Source: Luminiphilus sp. (lineage in GTDB: Bacteria > Pseudomonadota > Gammaproteobacteria > Pseudomonadales > Halieaceae). From it: 64,000 bases of DNA. This document shows positions 1 through 8,887 of this stretch, piece by piece. The position numbers were made by a program, and so were the translations under genes. The first letter of the stretch is position 1. Every line of letters begins with the position of its first letter. The stretch covers positions 22,493 through 86,492 of the forward strand of contig JADHNP010000002.1 in assembly GCA_016779445.1 (NCBI GenBank), in the 5' to 3' direction. The notes beneath the pieces were generated by a model, which saw nothing but the letters and a program-made list of their open reading frames with translations, had not been told where the DNA came from and did no database searches.

Positions 1-206
1 TCTGGTCTGGCCGCACACTGCGCCCTCAGGCTGGAAGCTACTGCAAACGGCCGGCCGCCGGGGATCATCAAATAACAAGCACGATGCCTCTGGTGACAAA
101 TGCACACAGGCTACACCCGCGGGCTTACCATGCGGCATACCCCAGAACGGTATCGAAATAGAAGGCGCTATGCAGCAGGCACCGCAATTCAGACGACACT
201 GCACGC

Positions 207-2732
207 CTAACGCCCGGGTCCAAATGGCCGGAAGATCAAAATCAACTTGGGCAGTAATAACAGTGCGCCGGCTACCGCAGCGATCATTGCCACCACGGTC
301 AGAACGCCAAAATACAAGCTGGGAGTAAAGTTTGAAAGGGTCAACATGGCGAACCCCACGACGACGGTCAACGTCGTGTAATACATCGCGCGCCCAATAC
401 TGCCATGGCTACGGAACATCGCAGCTTGATAATCTTGATCAATCGCCACCTCGTCTCTGAATCGGTGCAGATAGTGGATACAGTCATCCACCCCAATACC
501 CACCACAATCGCCGCAATAGTGATGGTCATAATATCGAGAGGAATGCCCGTCAATCCCATCAACCCGAGCACCAAGCCTGCGGCAAGAATATTGGGCGCC
601 AGCGCCAACAACGCGATTGAGAGAGAACGAAAGAGCGCCCAAAACATTAGACCAATGGCAGTAAATACCGCACCGAGCGTCATGATCTGCGACTGAAATA
701 GGCTTTGCAGCACGTTGTTATACAAAACCAGCAAAGAAGTGAATCGAACCCGGCTTGCCTCCAGTCCCGTCTCAGTGAGAATCTGCTCGCGCAACTCACG
801 CAGGTAGGCATCACGCCGCAAAGATTCACTCGTTTCCATGACTCTCACGCTAATCCGCGCTTCCTGATTTTCGGGAGAGTAAAAGGGACTGATCAACGCG
901 CGGTTGACGTCACCGGGCAAGCTATTTTCGATCAATGCGAGCTCAACCCCCCCCAATTGCCCACCATATAGGCCATCCATCACCTCAAAAGCGGTAGATA
1001 GGGAGAGGACTTTGCCCGACTCTTCCCTTGCCTCGATCATAGCGTGAACATCGTCGATCAGTTTTCGCCCAGGCACGGTAAACCAGTAACCGGCGGAGGC
1101 CGTGTCTTCGCTGTCAAAACTAAAGTCGATACCGAAACCATCATCCATAAATGCGTCATCGTCATCCCAGCCGCCATCCGTCTCTGCGTGTGAGGCGGCA
1201 CTGGCTTCGGCCTCGGGTTCTTGAGGGGCCAGTAAAATTACATCAAGGGGAATGGTGCCTCCGAGTCGGGCGTCGAGTAATTCCATGCCTTGATAGATTT
1301 CTGTGTGCTCCTTAAAGTAATCGATGAACCGGTTTTCGACTTGAAGCGCGCGAATGCCCGCAATAGAGATCGCCGCGAGCAGGAATGTAACAACCACGAC
1401 CACAGTGCCATGACCCTGCACCACATCAGCAAATCGTTGCGTCAGTGATGAATCCGGACCGGGAGTACCCGCCAGCGCTTTGTCGGGAATCACCACCATC
1501 AGAGCAGGAACGAGGATAAACGCTGTGCAGAACCCCAACACAATGCCGGTCGTCATCATCCATCCAAAATCGATCACGGGTTGCAAACCAGCCACCACCA
1601 AAGAGGCAAAAGCGACAATCGTAGTCATAGCCGTATAGAGACAAGGGACCAACATTAATCGGGCAGCGTCCACCGCCAGTGAAATGCGCGTCGCGGCCGG
1701 TTGCAGCCGGTGCAGTTCCCGGTAGCGAACCACCAAGTGAATAGAGAGCGACAATGTCACAATGAGTAAAACGGCGACTGAGTTGGAAGAGATGACCGTC
1801 ATACGCCAGTCGGTGCCGGCGAGCACCCCCAACAAAAAACTCGCCGTCGCAGTACAGGTAATGAGCGGTATGACCACCCACTTGAAGTGTCTAAAGATGA
1901 GCGCCAACACAAGCGCCATAACCGACAAAATGGCGGTGCCGAAGGTGACCAGGTCCGAGCGGACAAATGCCATCATGTCGGCAGCAATCATGGGGACACC
2001 ACCCACAAAAATGCGTGCATAGGGTCTGAATCGCTCGGCAACGCCCCGTACAGCTTTCACCATGCGATCCCGCTCACTTGCCAGCTTGGCCAGTGCTTGA
2101 TCGTATGCCGCCTCTGTCTGCGCCAACTTCAGCCGCTCAGGCTCAGTAATTTCTCCTCGCAGTGCCATCGCGCGCAAAGATTCCCGCACTTCAAGCAGCG
2201 CCGCTGCTTCTTCATCCCCCGCTATCACGACCTGCACCGCAGTCAGATCGCCTTCATCACTGACCAACAGGTTGCGGTACACGGGACTCGTCGTCAGCTC
2301 TTTCAGTGCCAACTCGCGATCCACTCCGCTATCGCGAAGTGTGGGCATACTGTCAGCACGAGCGAGATCCGTGAGCGTCAGGGGCGGGCTCTCCAACAAG
2401 GGCACATCCAGCAACGTCGTCACCTCAGCAACGCCCTCGATGCGCCTCAGTTCGTCTACCATGGCGGCCAGCGGCTCGAGAGAATCAGGAGACAGAAGCC
2501 GTGCATCCGGCTCCCAGGTCAGAACCAAAAACTCGCTACCCTGATATTTAGCGGATGATTCCCTGAAATAAGCCAAATCGGGGTCACCCTGCAAAAGCAG
2601 TGAGTCCGAGGAGGCGTCCAGTCTAAGGTTGGGCAGTTGCGAGAGAGATAACCCCAGCAATAAGGTGAAAACGCCAATAACTCCCCAAGGCTGCCGGAGT
2701 AGTCGCCTGTAAAAAGCATCAACCATGCTCAC
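207..2732 (-). CDS. RND/MMPL-family transporter (predicted exporter)
   Basis: An 841-residue inner-membrane protein with the RND/MMPL layout: one N-terminal membrane helix (about residues 16-35), a large periplasmic loop, a helix bundle (about 260-420), a second large loop and a C-terminal helix bundle (about 690-830). The second bundle carries the VGIGVDDCIHYLHRF segment (about residue 744), resembling the acidic helix seen in MMPL/SSD-type transporters. An unusually acidic stretch (DDDDAFMDDGFG, about residues 515-540) sits in the second loop. Such proteins use the proton gradient to move lipids or hydrophobic compounds; the substrate cannot be told from sequence, and no membrane-fusion protein or outer-membrane channel lies beside it. 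Its start overlaps the end of mpl by 4 bases, so the two are probably co-transcribed. ATG at 2732; a second ATG two codons later is possible. Confidence 0.85.
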   Translation of the reverse strand: MSMVDAFYRRLLRQPWGVIGVFTLLLGLSLSQLPNLRLDASSDSLLLQGDPDLAYFRESSAKYQGSEFLVLTWEPDARLLSPDSLEPLAAMVDELRRIEGVAEVTTLLDVPLLESPPLTLTDLARADSMPTLRDSGVDRELALKELTTSPVYRNLLVSDEGDLTAVQVVIAGDEEAAALLEVRESLRAMALRGEITEPERLKLAQTEAAYDQALAKLASERDRMVKAVRGVAERFRPYARIFVGGVPMIAADMMAFVRSDLVTFGTAILSVMALVLALIFRHFKWVVIPLITCTATASFLLGVLAGTDWRMTVISSNSVAVLLIVTLSLSIHLVVRYRELHRLQPAATRISLAVDAARLMLVPCLYTAMTTIVAFASLVVAGLQPVIDFGWMMTTGIVLGFCTAFILVPALMVVIPDKALAGTPGPDSSLTQRFADVVQGHGTVVVVVTFLLAAISIAGIRALQVENRFIDYFKEHTEIYQGMELLDARLGGTIPLDVILLAPQEPEAEASAASHAETDGGWDDDDAFMDDGFGIDFSFDSEDTASAGYWFTVPGRKLIDDVHAMIEAREESGKVLSLSTAFEVMDGLYGGQLGGVELALIENSLPGDVNRALISPFYSPENQEARISVRVMETSESLRRDAYLRELREQILTETGLEASRVRFTSLLVLYNNVLQSLFQSQIMTLGAVFTAIGLMFWALFRSLSIALLALAPNILAAGLVLGLMGLTGIPLDIMTITIAAIVVGIGVDDCIHYLHRFRDEVAIDQDYQAAMFRSHGSIGRAMYYTTLTVVVGFAMLTLSNFTPSLYFGVLTVVAMIAAVAGALLLLPKLILIFRPFGPGR

Positions 2733-4123
2733 TGAGAAGACCCCACATCCAACCGCTCACAGAGTCGATCATGTAAACCGTCAAACCCACCATTACTCAT
2801 CACCACAACGCTGTCTCCTGGCTCCACCAAGTGGGCAACAGTCTCAATAATCTGTTCCACATCCGAGAAAACCCGTTGCCCAGCGTGGCTCTCTACAACG
2901 GCTGCTAAGTCCCAGTTTAATTCTGCGGGCTGATACCAAAAAACGTGATCAGCAGCCTCTGCAGATGGCGCAAGCTGATCCCGATGTTGACCCATTCGCA
3001 TCGTATTGGAGCGGGGTTCAACAACCGCAACGAGCTTACCCTTGGGCTCCGCAGCACGTAAGGCGGCAAGCGTAGTCTCTATCGCTGTCGGGTGATGAGC
3101 AAAATCGTCATAAACCGCTATGCCACCCGGCTTGCCCAGCAGCTCCAACCGCCTCTTGATACCGGTGAAATCCGACAGTGCCTCCACGCACTTCTTGAGA
3201 GGCACGCCAATGTGTTGCGCCGCTGATATAGCAGCTGTCGCGTTCCATGCGTTGTGCTCCCCCATCAGTTGCCAGGCCAAGCGGGCTGTCTCGCCATCTG
3301 GAGACCGGATCTCCAACTGATTGGCCTGCGCAGATAGTGAACGCCAGGAACAGCCTTCGGTCGACACGTCCCGGTGGGTTGAAGCCGAATGCTGGGTGAT
3401 CGAATGGACCGGCGTCCACACACCGCGTGCCAACACACGATCAATGGCATCACTTTCGCCCCTGATGATTGCACCCGTTGCCGGGACACACCGGACCAAG
3501 TGGTGAAATTGATTTTCAATAGCCGCAAGATCCGGAAAGATATCTGCATGATCGTACTCCAGATTATTAATAATCAGGGTACTGGGTCGGTAGTGGATAA
3601 ACTTGGAGCGCTTGTCAAAAAAAGCCGAATCGTATTCATCAGCCTCAATAACAAAGTACTTACCTGAACCCAGGCGCGCCGAGACGCCAAAATTCACCGG
3701 CACGCCACCAATCAAAAAACCGGGATCCAATCCAGCAAAATCGAGGATCCACGCAAGCATGCTAGCAGTAGACGTCTTGCCATGAGTACCCGATACCGCC
3801 AACACCCATCGTTGTCTCAAGACATGACGAGCCAGCCACTCGGGCCCAGAGGTATAGTCCAGTCCCGCAGACAACATGGCTTCTACCGCGGCATTGCCGC
3901 GGGAGAGTGCATTGCCAACAACAACGCAATCGGGTGCGGGCTCAAGCTGCGCGGCATCGTAGCCATCGGTAAGCCCAATAGCACTATCGGCAAGCTGCGT
4001 GCTCATGGGCGGATAGATATTTCTGTCAGAGCCCGTCACGGTAAATCCACGGTCTTTGGCAAGCAGTGCCAACCCTCCCATGAAAGTACCGCAAATACCG
4101 AGTATGTGAATGTGATCGGACAA
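2729..4123 (-). CDS. mpl: UDP-N-acetylmuramate:L-alanyl-gamma-D-glutamyl-meso-DAP ligase
   Basis: A 464-residue Mur-ligase-family enzyme that joins recycled murein tripeptide to UDP-MurNAc in the cytoplasm, bypassing MurC/D/E during peptidoglycan recycling. The N-terminus (HILGICGTFMGGLALLAK) is the UDP-binding fold with the GICGTFMGG signature typical of Mpl. The ATP loop GTHGKTSTASML follows at about residue 114, then the central domain with EADEYDSAFFDKRSKF, and the C-terminal domain with DDFAHHPTAI (about residue 342). The length matches the family (about 450-460). It is divergent from the phosphofructokinase gene and overlaps the downstream exporter by 4 bases. Confidence 0.95.
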   Translation of the reverse strand: MSDHIHILGICGTFMGGLALLAKDRGFTVTGSDRNIYPPMSTQLADSAIGLTDGYDAAQLEPAPDCVVVGNALSRGNAAVEAMLSAGLDYTSGPEWLARHVLRQRWVLAVSGTHGKTSTASMLAWILDFAGLDPGFLIGGVPVNFGVSARLGSGKYFVIEADEYDSAFFDKRSKFIHYRPSTLIINNLEYDHADIFPDLAAIENQFHHLVRCVPATGAIIRGESDAIDRVLARGVWTPVHSITQHSASTHRDVSTEGCSWRSLSAQANQLEIRSPDGETARLAWQLMGEHNAWNATAAISAAQHIGVPLKKCVEALSDFTGIKRRLELLGKPGGIAVYDDFAHHPTAIETTLAALRAAEPKGKLVAVVEPRSNTMRMGQHRDQLAPSAEAADHVFWYQPAELNWDLAAVVESHAGQRVFSDVEQIIETVAHLVEPGDSVVVMSNGGFDGLHDRLCERLDVGSSQ

Positions 4124-4225
4124 AAAGACTCCCTCGCGTGTCGGAGATTAGCACGCGCACATTGCCATTGTGTGCAGTGCGGTCTACCGTAACCCGTCCT
4201 AGTTATCTGACCACGGTGCCAGACC

Positions 4226-5488
4226 ATGAGTAAACGCAACCTTTTTTACGCCCAGTCTGGCGGCGTGACTCCAGTAATCAACGCATCAGCTGCCGGCGTG
4301 ATCCAAACAGCAAAGCGGTACCCTGATCAGATTGGCAAAGTACTGGCTGGACAAAACGGGATTTTAGGCGCACTGCAGGAAAACCTTATCGACACTTCAA
4401 AGGAGCGCTCCCGCGCCATTGAGGGACTGATCAGCACTCCGGGGGGTGCGTTTGGTTCCTGCCGCTACAAGCTCCGAAGCCTCTCCGAAAATCGCGCCGA
4501 ATATGAGCGTCTTATTGCCGTATTCGAAGCCCACAATATCGGATATTTCCTTTATAACGGCGGCGGCGACTCGGCAGATACCTGTCTCAAGGTGTCTCAA
4601 ATCAGCGCCAGCATGGGATTTCCCATTCAGGCCATTCATATTCCAAAGACAATCGATAATGACTTGCCACTCACTGACAACTGCCCGGGCTTCGGCTCCG
4701 TTGCCAAATATGTCGCCATATCGACGCGGGAGGCCGCTATGGATGTTGCGTCAATGTGTGCCACCTCTACCAAGGTCTTTATTTTGGAAGTGATGGGTCG
4801 CCACGCCGGGTGGATCGCTGGCGCCAGCGCGCTTGCAGCCAGCGAGCGCGGCGATGCGCCTCATATTATTCTTTTCCCTGAGATCGCGTTTGATCGAGAC
4901 CAGTTTTTAAAGCGGGTAGCGGAGTGCGTTGAACGTTACGGCTACTGCGTGATTGTTGCCTCTGAGGGTGCTAGCACCGCCGATGGAAAATTGTTATCTG
5001 ATCAGGGTGAACGGGACGCTTTTGGTCACGCTCAGCTTGGTGGCCTGGCTCCCCTACTCGCCGAAATGATTAGAGATACGCTCGGCTATAAGTATCACTG
5101 GGCGGTCGCAGACTACTTGCAACGCGCCGCGCGCCATATCGCCAGCCAAACAGATGTCGATCAGGCGTTCGCCCTGGGAAAAGCCGCGGTTCAAGTGGCA
5201 GTGGCCGGTGCAAATGCCGTAATGCCGGCCATCAAACGGACATCAAATCATCCTTACCGCTGGTCTATTGAGCCGGTGCCACTGAGTCGTGTTGCCAACC
5301 GTGAAAAGAAAATGCCGCGGCGGTTCATCACCAGAGATGGTTTTGGCATCACCCCCCAGGCAAGAGCCTATTTTGAGCCACTCATTGCTGGTGAGGCCTA
5401 CCCCCAGTACCAGCGAGGATTGCCGCGTTATACCCGTCTCAAACAGGTGTTGGTTCCGAAGCGATGTCCGTCGTGGCGAAGGCCTTAG
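4226..5488 (+). CDS. pfp: Pyrophosphate-type 6-phosphofructokinase
   Basis: A 420-residue cytoplasmic PfkA-family enzyme phosphorylating fructose 6-phosphate in glycolysis. The phosphoryl-donor region reads NGGGDSADTC (about residue 111), with Asp where ATP-dependent enzymes have Gly (the GGDGS position). The following motif is PKTIDNDLP, with Lys where ATP enzymes have Gly (PGTIDND). Both changes are the recognised marks of pyrophosphate-dependent, often reversible, enzymes. VMGRHAGWIAG is the substrate-binding motif. The ATG at 4226 directly precedes the conserved N-terminus. It is transcribed alone, divergent from mpl. Confidence 0.9.
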   Translation: MSKRNLFYAQSGGVTPVINASAAGVIQTAKRYPDQIGKVLAGQNGILGALQENLIDTSKERSRAIEGLISTPGGAFGSCRYKLRSLSENRAEYERLIAVFEAHNIGYFLYNGGGDSADTCLKVSQISASMGFPIQAIHIPKTIDNDLPLTDNCPGFGSVAKYVAISTREAAMDVASMCATSTKVFILEVMGRHAGWIAGASALAASERGDAPHIILFPEIAFDRDQFLKRVAECVERYGYCVIVASEGASTADGKLLSDQGERDAFGHAQLGGLAPLLAEMIRDTLGYKYHWAVADYLQRAARHIASQTDVDQAFALGKAAVQVAVAGANAVMPAIKRTSNHPYRWSIEPVPLSRVANREKKMPRRFITRDGFGITPQARAYFEPLIAGEAYPQYQRGLPRYTRLKQVLVPKRCPSWRRP

Positions 5489-5584
5489 TCGCGCACCCAC
5501 TTCTCCCCAAACTGCATCGCAGTTACTGCATGGTTGAACATGGATCATGCATCATCGCGAGATGCTGAATACGCCTTTAGTCGC

Positions 5585-6292
5585 TCATACCAGCACAAAC
5601 CTTGTGAATAAATCGTCTGCATGAGGCTCCAGTAACGCCAACATGGCCAGTGCCTCATGCCGATTACCCTCAGGATCCGCTTCGCCGCGCCAGAGCGGCC
5701 AACAGAGATCAACGCGCTGTTGTTTTTGAAGCGCTGACGCCACAGGACGGTAACTGATGTGCCACGCTTCGGGTGCGACGCCGCCGTAGTCAGCGTTATA
5801 GGGTTTGTAGAAACCCTCAGCATCATCTGCACTGATTAGCGCATCCAGCCAAAAGGTCATCTCTGCAAAAACACCATCTTGCTCGTACTCGGATGGCTCA
5901 AGCGCAGGCTGATAGTCGACGCACACTGCTGCTGCGTCCCAAATATCCAAATCGGTGCCCCAATGATGCCTCGATGTGCCTGGCAGCGCAGAAAACCGCA
6001 GGATCGCTTCCAGCCACGCTAAATCACTCACGTTTTCACGCAATAGCGGCAGACCCACAACGTCCTTGACAGGGCGAGCGCCAGTCCATTTTTGATTGAT
6101 GATCTCGGTTTGGCGATCGTAGTCTCTAAAAGCCGAAGCGACCCGCAGATCAAACCCGGCAGCGGCTGCCCGTTTGGTCAGTCGATCGAACGCACCCACA
6201 GTGGCCGGCTCCGCCAAAAAGCGTTCTTGCAAGGCAGTGAGATGCCTTGAGTGGATGCCTAACACTACCGAGGCGTCCTCCACAGCGCTCAA
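5585..6292 (-). CDS. M15-family D-alanyl-D-alanine carboxypeptidase (VanY/DacB-like)
   Basis: A 235-residue protein with the metal-ligand pattern of peptidase family M15: SRHHWGTDLDIWD (about residue 99), supplying the His and Asp zinc ligands, and EAWHISYRP (about residue 180), supplying the catalytic Glu and last His. ASAFRDYDRQ is the usual substrate-side motif. Family members trim the terminal D-Ala or other D-residues from peptidoglycan peptides, which fits the nearby mpl. No clear signal peptide is visible at the chosen ATG (6292), so a cytoplasmic or unusual export route is possible. The start overlaps the sfsA stop by 4 bases (ATGA), so translation is probably coupled. Confidence 0.85.
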   Translation of the reverse strand: MSAVEDASVVLGIHSRHLTALQERFLAEPATVGAFDRLTKRAAAAGFDLRVASAFRDYDRQTEIINQKWTGARPVKDVVGLPLLRENVSDLAWLEAILRFSALPGTSRHHWGTDLDIWDAAAVCVDYQPALEPSEYEQDGVFAEMTFWLDALISADDAEGFYKPYNADYGGVAPEAWHISYRPVASALQKQQRVDLCWPLWRGEADPEGNRHEALAMLALLEPHADDLFTRFVLV

Positions 6293-6987
6293 TCCTCCAC
6301 ACCCACCAGACGTTGAGGATAAATGCCACTAGTGGTGATGTCATTGAAAAGCGTATAAATCTCAAGCCCATTTGCAACGGCCCACTCCAGGTGTTGGGCG
6401 TAGGCCGGATCGATATGTTGGGCCGGTGATACAACCCGAATACCGGTGTGCATGACACAAAATATCAGTAGGACTCGGTAACCTTTTTGTCTCGCCGCCA
6501 CCAACTCACATAAGTGCTTGGTTGCTCGAGTGCTGACAGCGTCGGGGAAGGCCCCCTCTCCCTCACCTAAATGCAATGAAACTGCCTTCACCTCAATGAA
6601 AACACCTTGCTTCCAGTCAATGAAAAAGTCAGCTCGTGATCGCGCACCTAATGGTTTTTCGCGACACCAGGGGGCCTCAGTAGGCCATAAAAAGGCAAAA
6701 AAACCATGCTCAATAGCTTCTGCCACTACCCGGTTCGCGAGTGCCGCATGAACACAGACCAAACCCGTGTCCGTTTCTACCAGCTCCCAAGTCCATTTGA
6801 ACTTGCGGTGTTGTGCGTCATGAAACGATAACCAGATCTTGCCCCCGGAGGGCTGGCAGCCCGTCATGGCCCCCGTATTGGGGCAATGGGCGCAAATTAG
6901 GTCACTCGTCGCAGAGAGTCGCACATCGGCGATAAACCGCTTATAACGCTTTATTAGTCGCCCCTCCGCAAGTTCTGGAAAATCCAT
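6289..6987 (-). CDS. sfsA: SfsA family protein (predicted DNA/RNA nuclease fold)
   Basis: A 232-residue SfsA homologue. The family was first named for effects on maltose metabolism and has an N-terminal OB-like part and a C-terminal nuclease-like part; its exact cellular role is unsettled. Family hallmarks seen are AHCPNTGAMTGC (about residue 35), the RADFFID and FIEVKAVSL block and FPDAVSTRATKHL. ATG 6987 is chosen over an ATG 10 codons upstream because GAGGGG lies just before it and the family begins MxFxxLxxGxLIKRYKRF. Position next to dksA-gluQ is the usual gammaproteobacterial arrangement, although here sfsA is divergent from dksA. Confidence 0.93.
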   Translation of the reverse strand: MDFPELAEGRLIKRYKRFIADVRLSATSDLICAHCPNTGAMTGCQPSGGKIWLSFHDAQHRKFKWTWELVETDTGLVCVHAALANRVVAEAIEHGFFAFLWPTEAPWCREKPLGARSRADFFIDWKQGVFIEVKAVSLHLGEGEGAFPDAVSTRATKHLCELVAARQKGYRVLLIFCVMHTGIRVVSPAQHIDPAYAQHLEWAVANGLEIYTLFNDITTSGIYPQRLVGVED

Positions 6988-7157
6988 ACCCCTCAACCGT
7001 CTGTGCCAGTGGCGCAAATGATAAAGCTTTAGATCACTGAAGCGTCAACAAACCCAAAATCACCCCTAGCACCAATCGAAGAGATCTGATAGTTTGCGTC
7101 GCCCCGAAAGAGAACTGGCGGTGTATGCCGCGCGACACAAAGAGGGAAATCATCATC

Positions 7158-7931
7158 ATGGCCAGTCGAAAACCCGCCAGTGCCAAGGTCAAAAAAGCAC
7201 CTGCTAAAAAGAAAGCAGTAGCCAAAAAGGCGCCCGCTAAAAAGAAAGCAGTAGCTAAAAAGGCGCCCGCTAAAAAGAAAGCAGTAGCCAAAAAGGCGCC
7301 CGCTAAAAAGAACGCAGTAGCCAAAAAGGCGCCCGCTAAAAAGAACGCAGTAGCCAAAAAGGCGCCCGCTAAAAAGAACGCAGTAGCCAAAAAGGCGCCC
7401 GCTAAAAAACAAACAGCAGTCAAAAAAGTAGCCGCTCACACCGCGAGAAAAGCACCTGCAAAGGCAGCAACCTCAGCCAAAAGAAAGCCAAAATTGGCAC
7501 GGGCGGTTGGTCAGCTGCAAAACTTCGATGATTTCAAGCCCTACAAGCCCGGACGCGGTGAAAGCTACATGAACGATGAACAAATTGAGCACTTCCGCGG
7601 TATCTTGCTCAATTGGCGAGGGGAACTTGTTGACGAAGTCACGCGCACGGTCTCCCACATGAAAGACGAGGCCGCGAACTTCCCTGATCCAGCTGACCGA
7701 GCAACGCAAGAAGAGGAATTCAGCCTCGAACTGCGAACAAGGGACAGAGAGCGAAAACTCATCAAGAAAATAGATTCCACACTTGATCGGCTACAAAGTG
7801 ACGACTACGGCTATTGTGACGCCTGCGGCATCGAGATCGGGGTCCAACGCCTTGAAGCTCGACCCACCGCTACGCTTTGCATCGACTGTAAAACGCTGGC
7901 TGAAATAAAGGAAAGACAGGAACTGGGTTGA
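7158..7931 (+). CDS. dksA: RNA polymerase-binding transcription factor DksA with a Lys/Ala-rich N-terminal tail
   Basis: A 257-residue protein. The C-terminal part (about residue 118 onward) is a complete DksA. It has a coiled-coil tip [14 protein letters not shown] carrying the Asp and Ala residues that reach into the RNA polymerase secondary channel, and a zinc finger C-x2-C-x17-C-x2-C (CDACGIEI ... CIDCK). DksA with ppGpp adjusts rRNA and biosynthetic promoters. The first about 110 residues are extra: seven 11-residue repeats of the type [11 protein letters not shown], like the tails of bacterial histone H1-like proteins such as AlgP. E. coli DksA is 151 residues. ATG 7158 is chosen because GAGGGA precedes it; an ATG 11 codons upstream lacks a ribosome site. 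It is followed after 16 bases by gluQ, the conserved pair. Confidence 0.93.
   Translation: MASRKPASAKVKKAPAKKKAVAKKAPAKKKAVAKKAPAKKKAVAKKAPAKKNAVAKKAPAKKNAVAKKAPAKKNAVAKKAPAKKQTAVKKVAAHTARKAPAKAATSAKRKPKLARAVGQLQNFDDFKPYKPGRGESYMNDEQIEHFRGILLNWRGELVDEVTRTVSHMKDEAANFPDPADRATQEEEFSLELRTRDRERKLIKKIDSTLDRLQSDDYGYCDACGIEIGVQRLEARPTATLCIDCKTLAEIKERQELG
7191..7421 (+). repeat. Seven in-frame 33-bp tandem repeats within dksA
   Basis: Seven consecutive 33-bp units starting at 7191, 7224, 7257, 7290, 7323, 7356 and 7389. Each encodes KKAPAKK(K/N)AVA; the first and last units are degenerate. Units 2-6 are almost identical at the DNA level, differing mainly in the AAG AAA versus AAG AAC codon pair, so the array expanded recently and probably varies between strains. 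The length is a multiple of three, so gain or loss of units keeps the DksA core in frame. Confidence 0.95.
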
Positions 7932-7947
7932 ACCGCCTAGGCCCGAT

Positions 7948-8814
7948 GTGAGCTCAACAAGCTACCGGGGTAGGTTTGCTCCTTCGCCGACGGGCCCACT
8001 GCACCTCGGCTCAATGGTGGCGGCGGTGGCGAGCTTTCTGGATGCGCGACAGAACAGAGGGGCTTGGCATCTCCGGATAGACGACATAGATCCCCCACGA
8101 CAAATCAACGGTAGCGTCGAGGGCATACTGTCGACACTTATCCAACATGGCCTGCAGTGGGACGGCCCCGTCGCCTATCAATCACACTCTGCCCCAGCCT
8201 ACGAGCAAGCGCTGCAGCAACTCGAGGATGATGGCTGGCTTTTTAGATGCCTATGCACTCGCACCCATCTCAATGCGTTGGGGGCGTGTGGTCAAAATTG
8301 TCAAGAAATCTCGATAGACAGAGAGGCACCACACAGCCTCCGGGTCAGAGTGAAAGTCGGCGACATGTGCGGCTTTGAGGATGGCTTTCTCGGTTTTCAA
8401 CCGGTTGTGGAAAACGACATACCGGTTGATTTCATTGTCCGGCGGCGCGATGGCCTTTTCGCCTACCAACTTGCGGCTGCTATCGACGATGCCATACCCC
8501 GTCACACTCATGTGGTGCGAGGCGCCGACCTCCTCAAATCGACACATCGACAACGGTGGCTGCATCACATCCTCGGTTTAACCTCTCCGCACTACTCGCA
8601 TGTGCCCGTGATTTACGACGAGAATGGAAATAAGTTAAGCAAACAAACGGGAGCGAAAGCCGTCAGCGCCTCAATACCGGCCAATACTCTCCGGCGCTGT
8701 CTCCAGCACCTGTCACAATCCGCCCCCCCCCCTTCTGCGGTAACCACGAGCGAGATCCTCGATCATGCACTAGATTGCTGGACTGGCACACGCAGCACCT
8801 TACCAGTAACATAA
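7948..8814 (+). CDS. gluQ: Glutamyl-Q tRNA(Asp) synthetase
   Basis: A 288-residue truncated glutamyl-tRNA synthetase paralogue that activates glutamate and attaches it to the queuosine base of tRNA-Asp. It has the class I signatures SPTGPLHLGSMVA (HIGH-like) and GNKLSKQTGAKA (KMSKS-like), plus the zinc-site cysteines CLCTRTH ... CGQNC. It lacks the anticodon-binding half of GltX, as expected for this family. The start is GTG at 7948, overlapping an out-of-frame ATG by one base. It lies directly behind dksA, probably one transcript. Confidence 0.94.
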   Translation: MSSTSYRGRFAPSPTGPLHLGSMVAAVASFLDARQNRGAWHLRIDDIDPPRQINGSVEGILSTLIQHGLQWDGPVAYQSHSAPAYEQALQQLEDDGWLFRCLCTRTHLNALGACGQNCQEISIDREAPHSLRVRVKVGDMCGFEDGFLGFQPVVENDIPVDFIVRRRDGLFAYQLAAAIDDAIPRHTHVVRGADLLKSTHRQRWLHHILGLTSPHYSHVPVIYDENGNKLSKQTGAKAVSASIPANTLRRCLQHLSQSAPPPSAVTTSEILDHALDCWTGTRSTLPVT

Positions 8815-8822
8815 GGTGTTAC
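8806..8822. promoter_or_regulatory. Palindrome GTAACA-N5-TGTTAC upstream of the cbrB-like gene
   Basis: A perfect 6-bp inverted repeat (GTAACA, 5-bp spacer, TGTTAC) spans the gluQ stop codon and lies 66 bases before the chosen start of the sigma-54 activator gene. The same GTAACA half-site recurs twice at 10262 and 10283, downstream of this gene. From memory, half-sites of the type TGTTAC/GTAACA have been reported for CbrB in Pseudomonas. Autoregulation by the CbrB-like protein is an inference. Confidence 0.45.
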
Positions 8823-8887
8823 GTTTTCACTCGCCCGGTGACGCCGAGTGGTTACACTGCCGAAAATCAACCAAGGCGGAGAGGGCC

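Noticed and set aside
1-206. Possible gene end or RNA at the left edge
   Set aside because: No frame with recognisable protein character, no tRNA-like fold and no convincing terminator was seen.
1426-1881. 151-codon minus-strand frame overlapping the RND transporter in another frame
   Set aside because: Alternate-frame shadow; the RND frame shows clear membrane helices and family motifs.
7191-7421. Tandem repeats as a possible CRISPR array
   Set aside because: Units are directly adjacent with no spacers and encode an in-frame peptide repeat.
7029-7439. Antisense frames opposite the dksA repeats (repeating [11 protein letters not shown] / [11 protein letters not shown])
   Set aside because: They are mirror products of the 33-bp repeats encoding the DksA tail; no ribosome site or homology.
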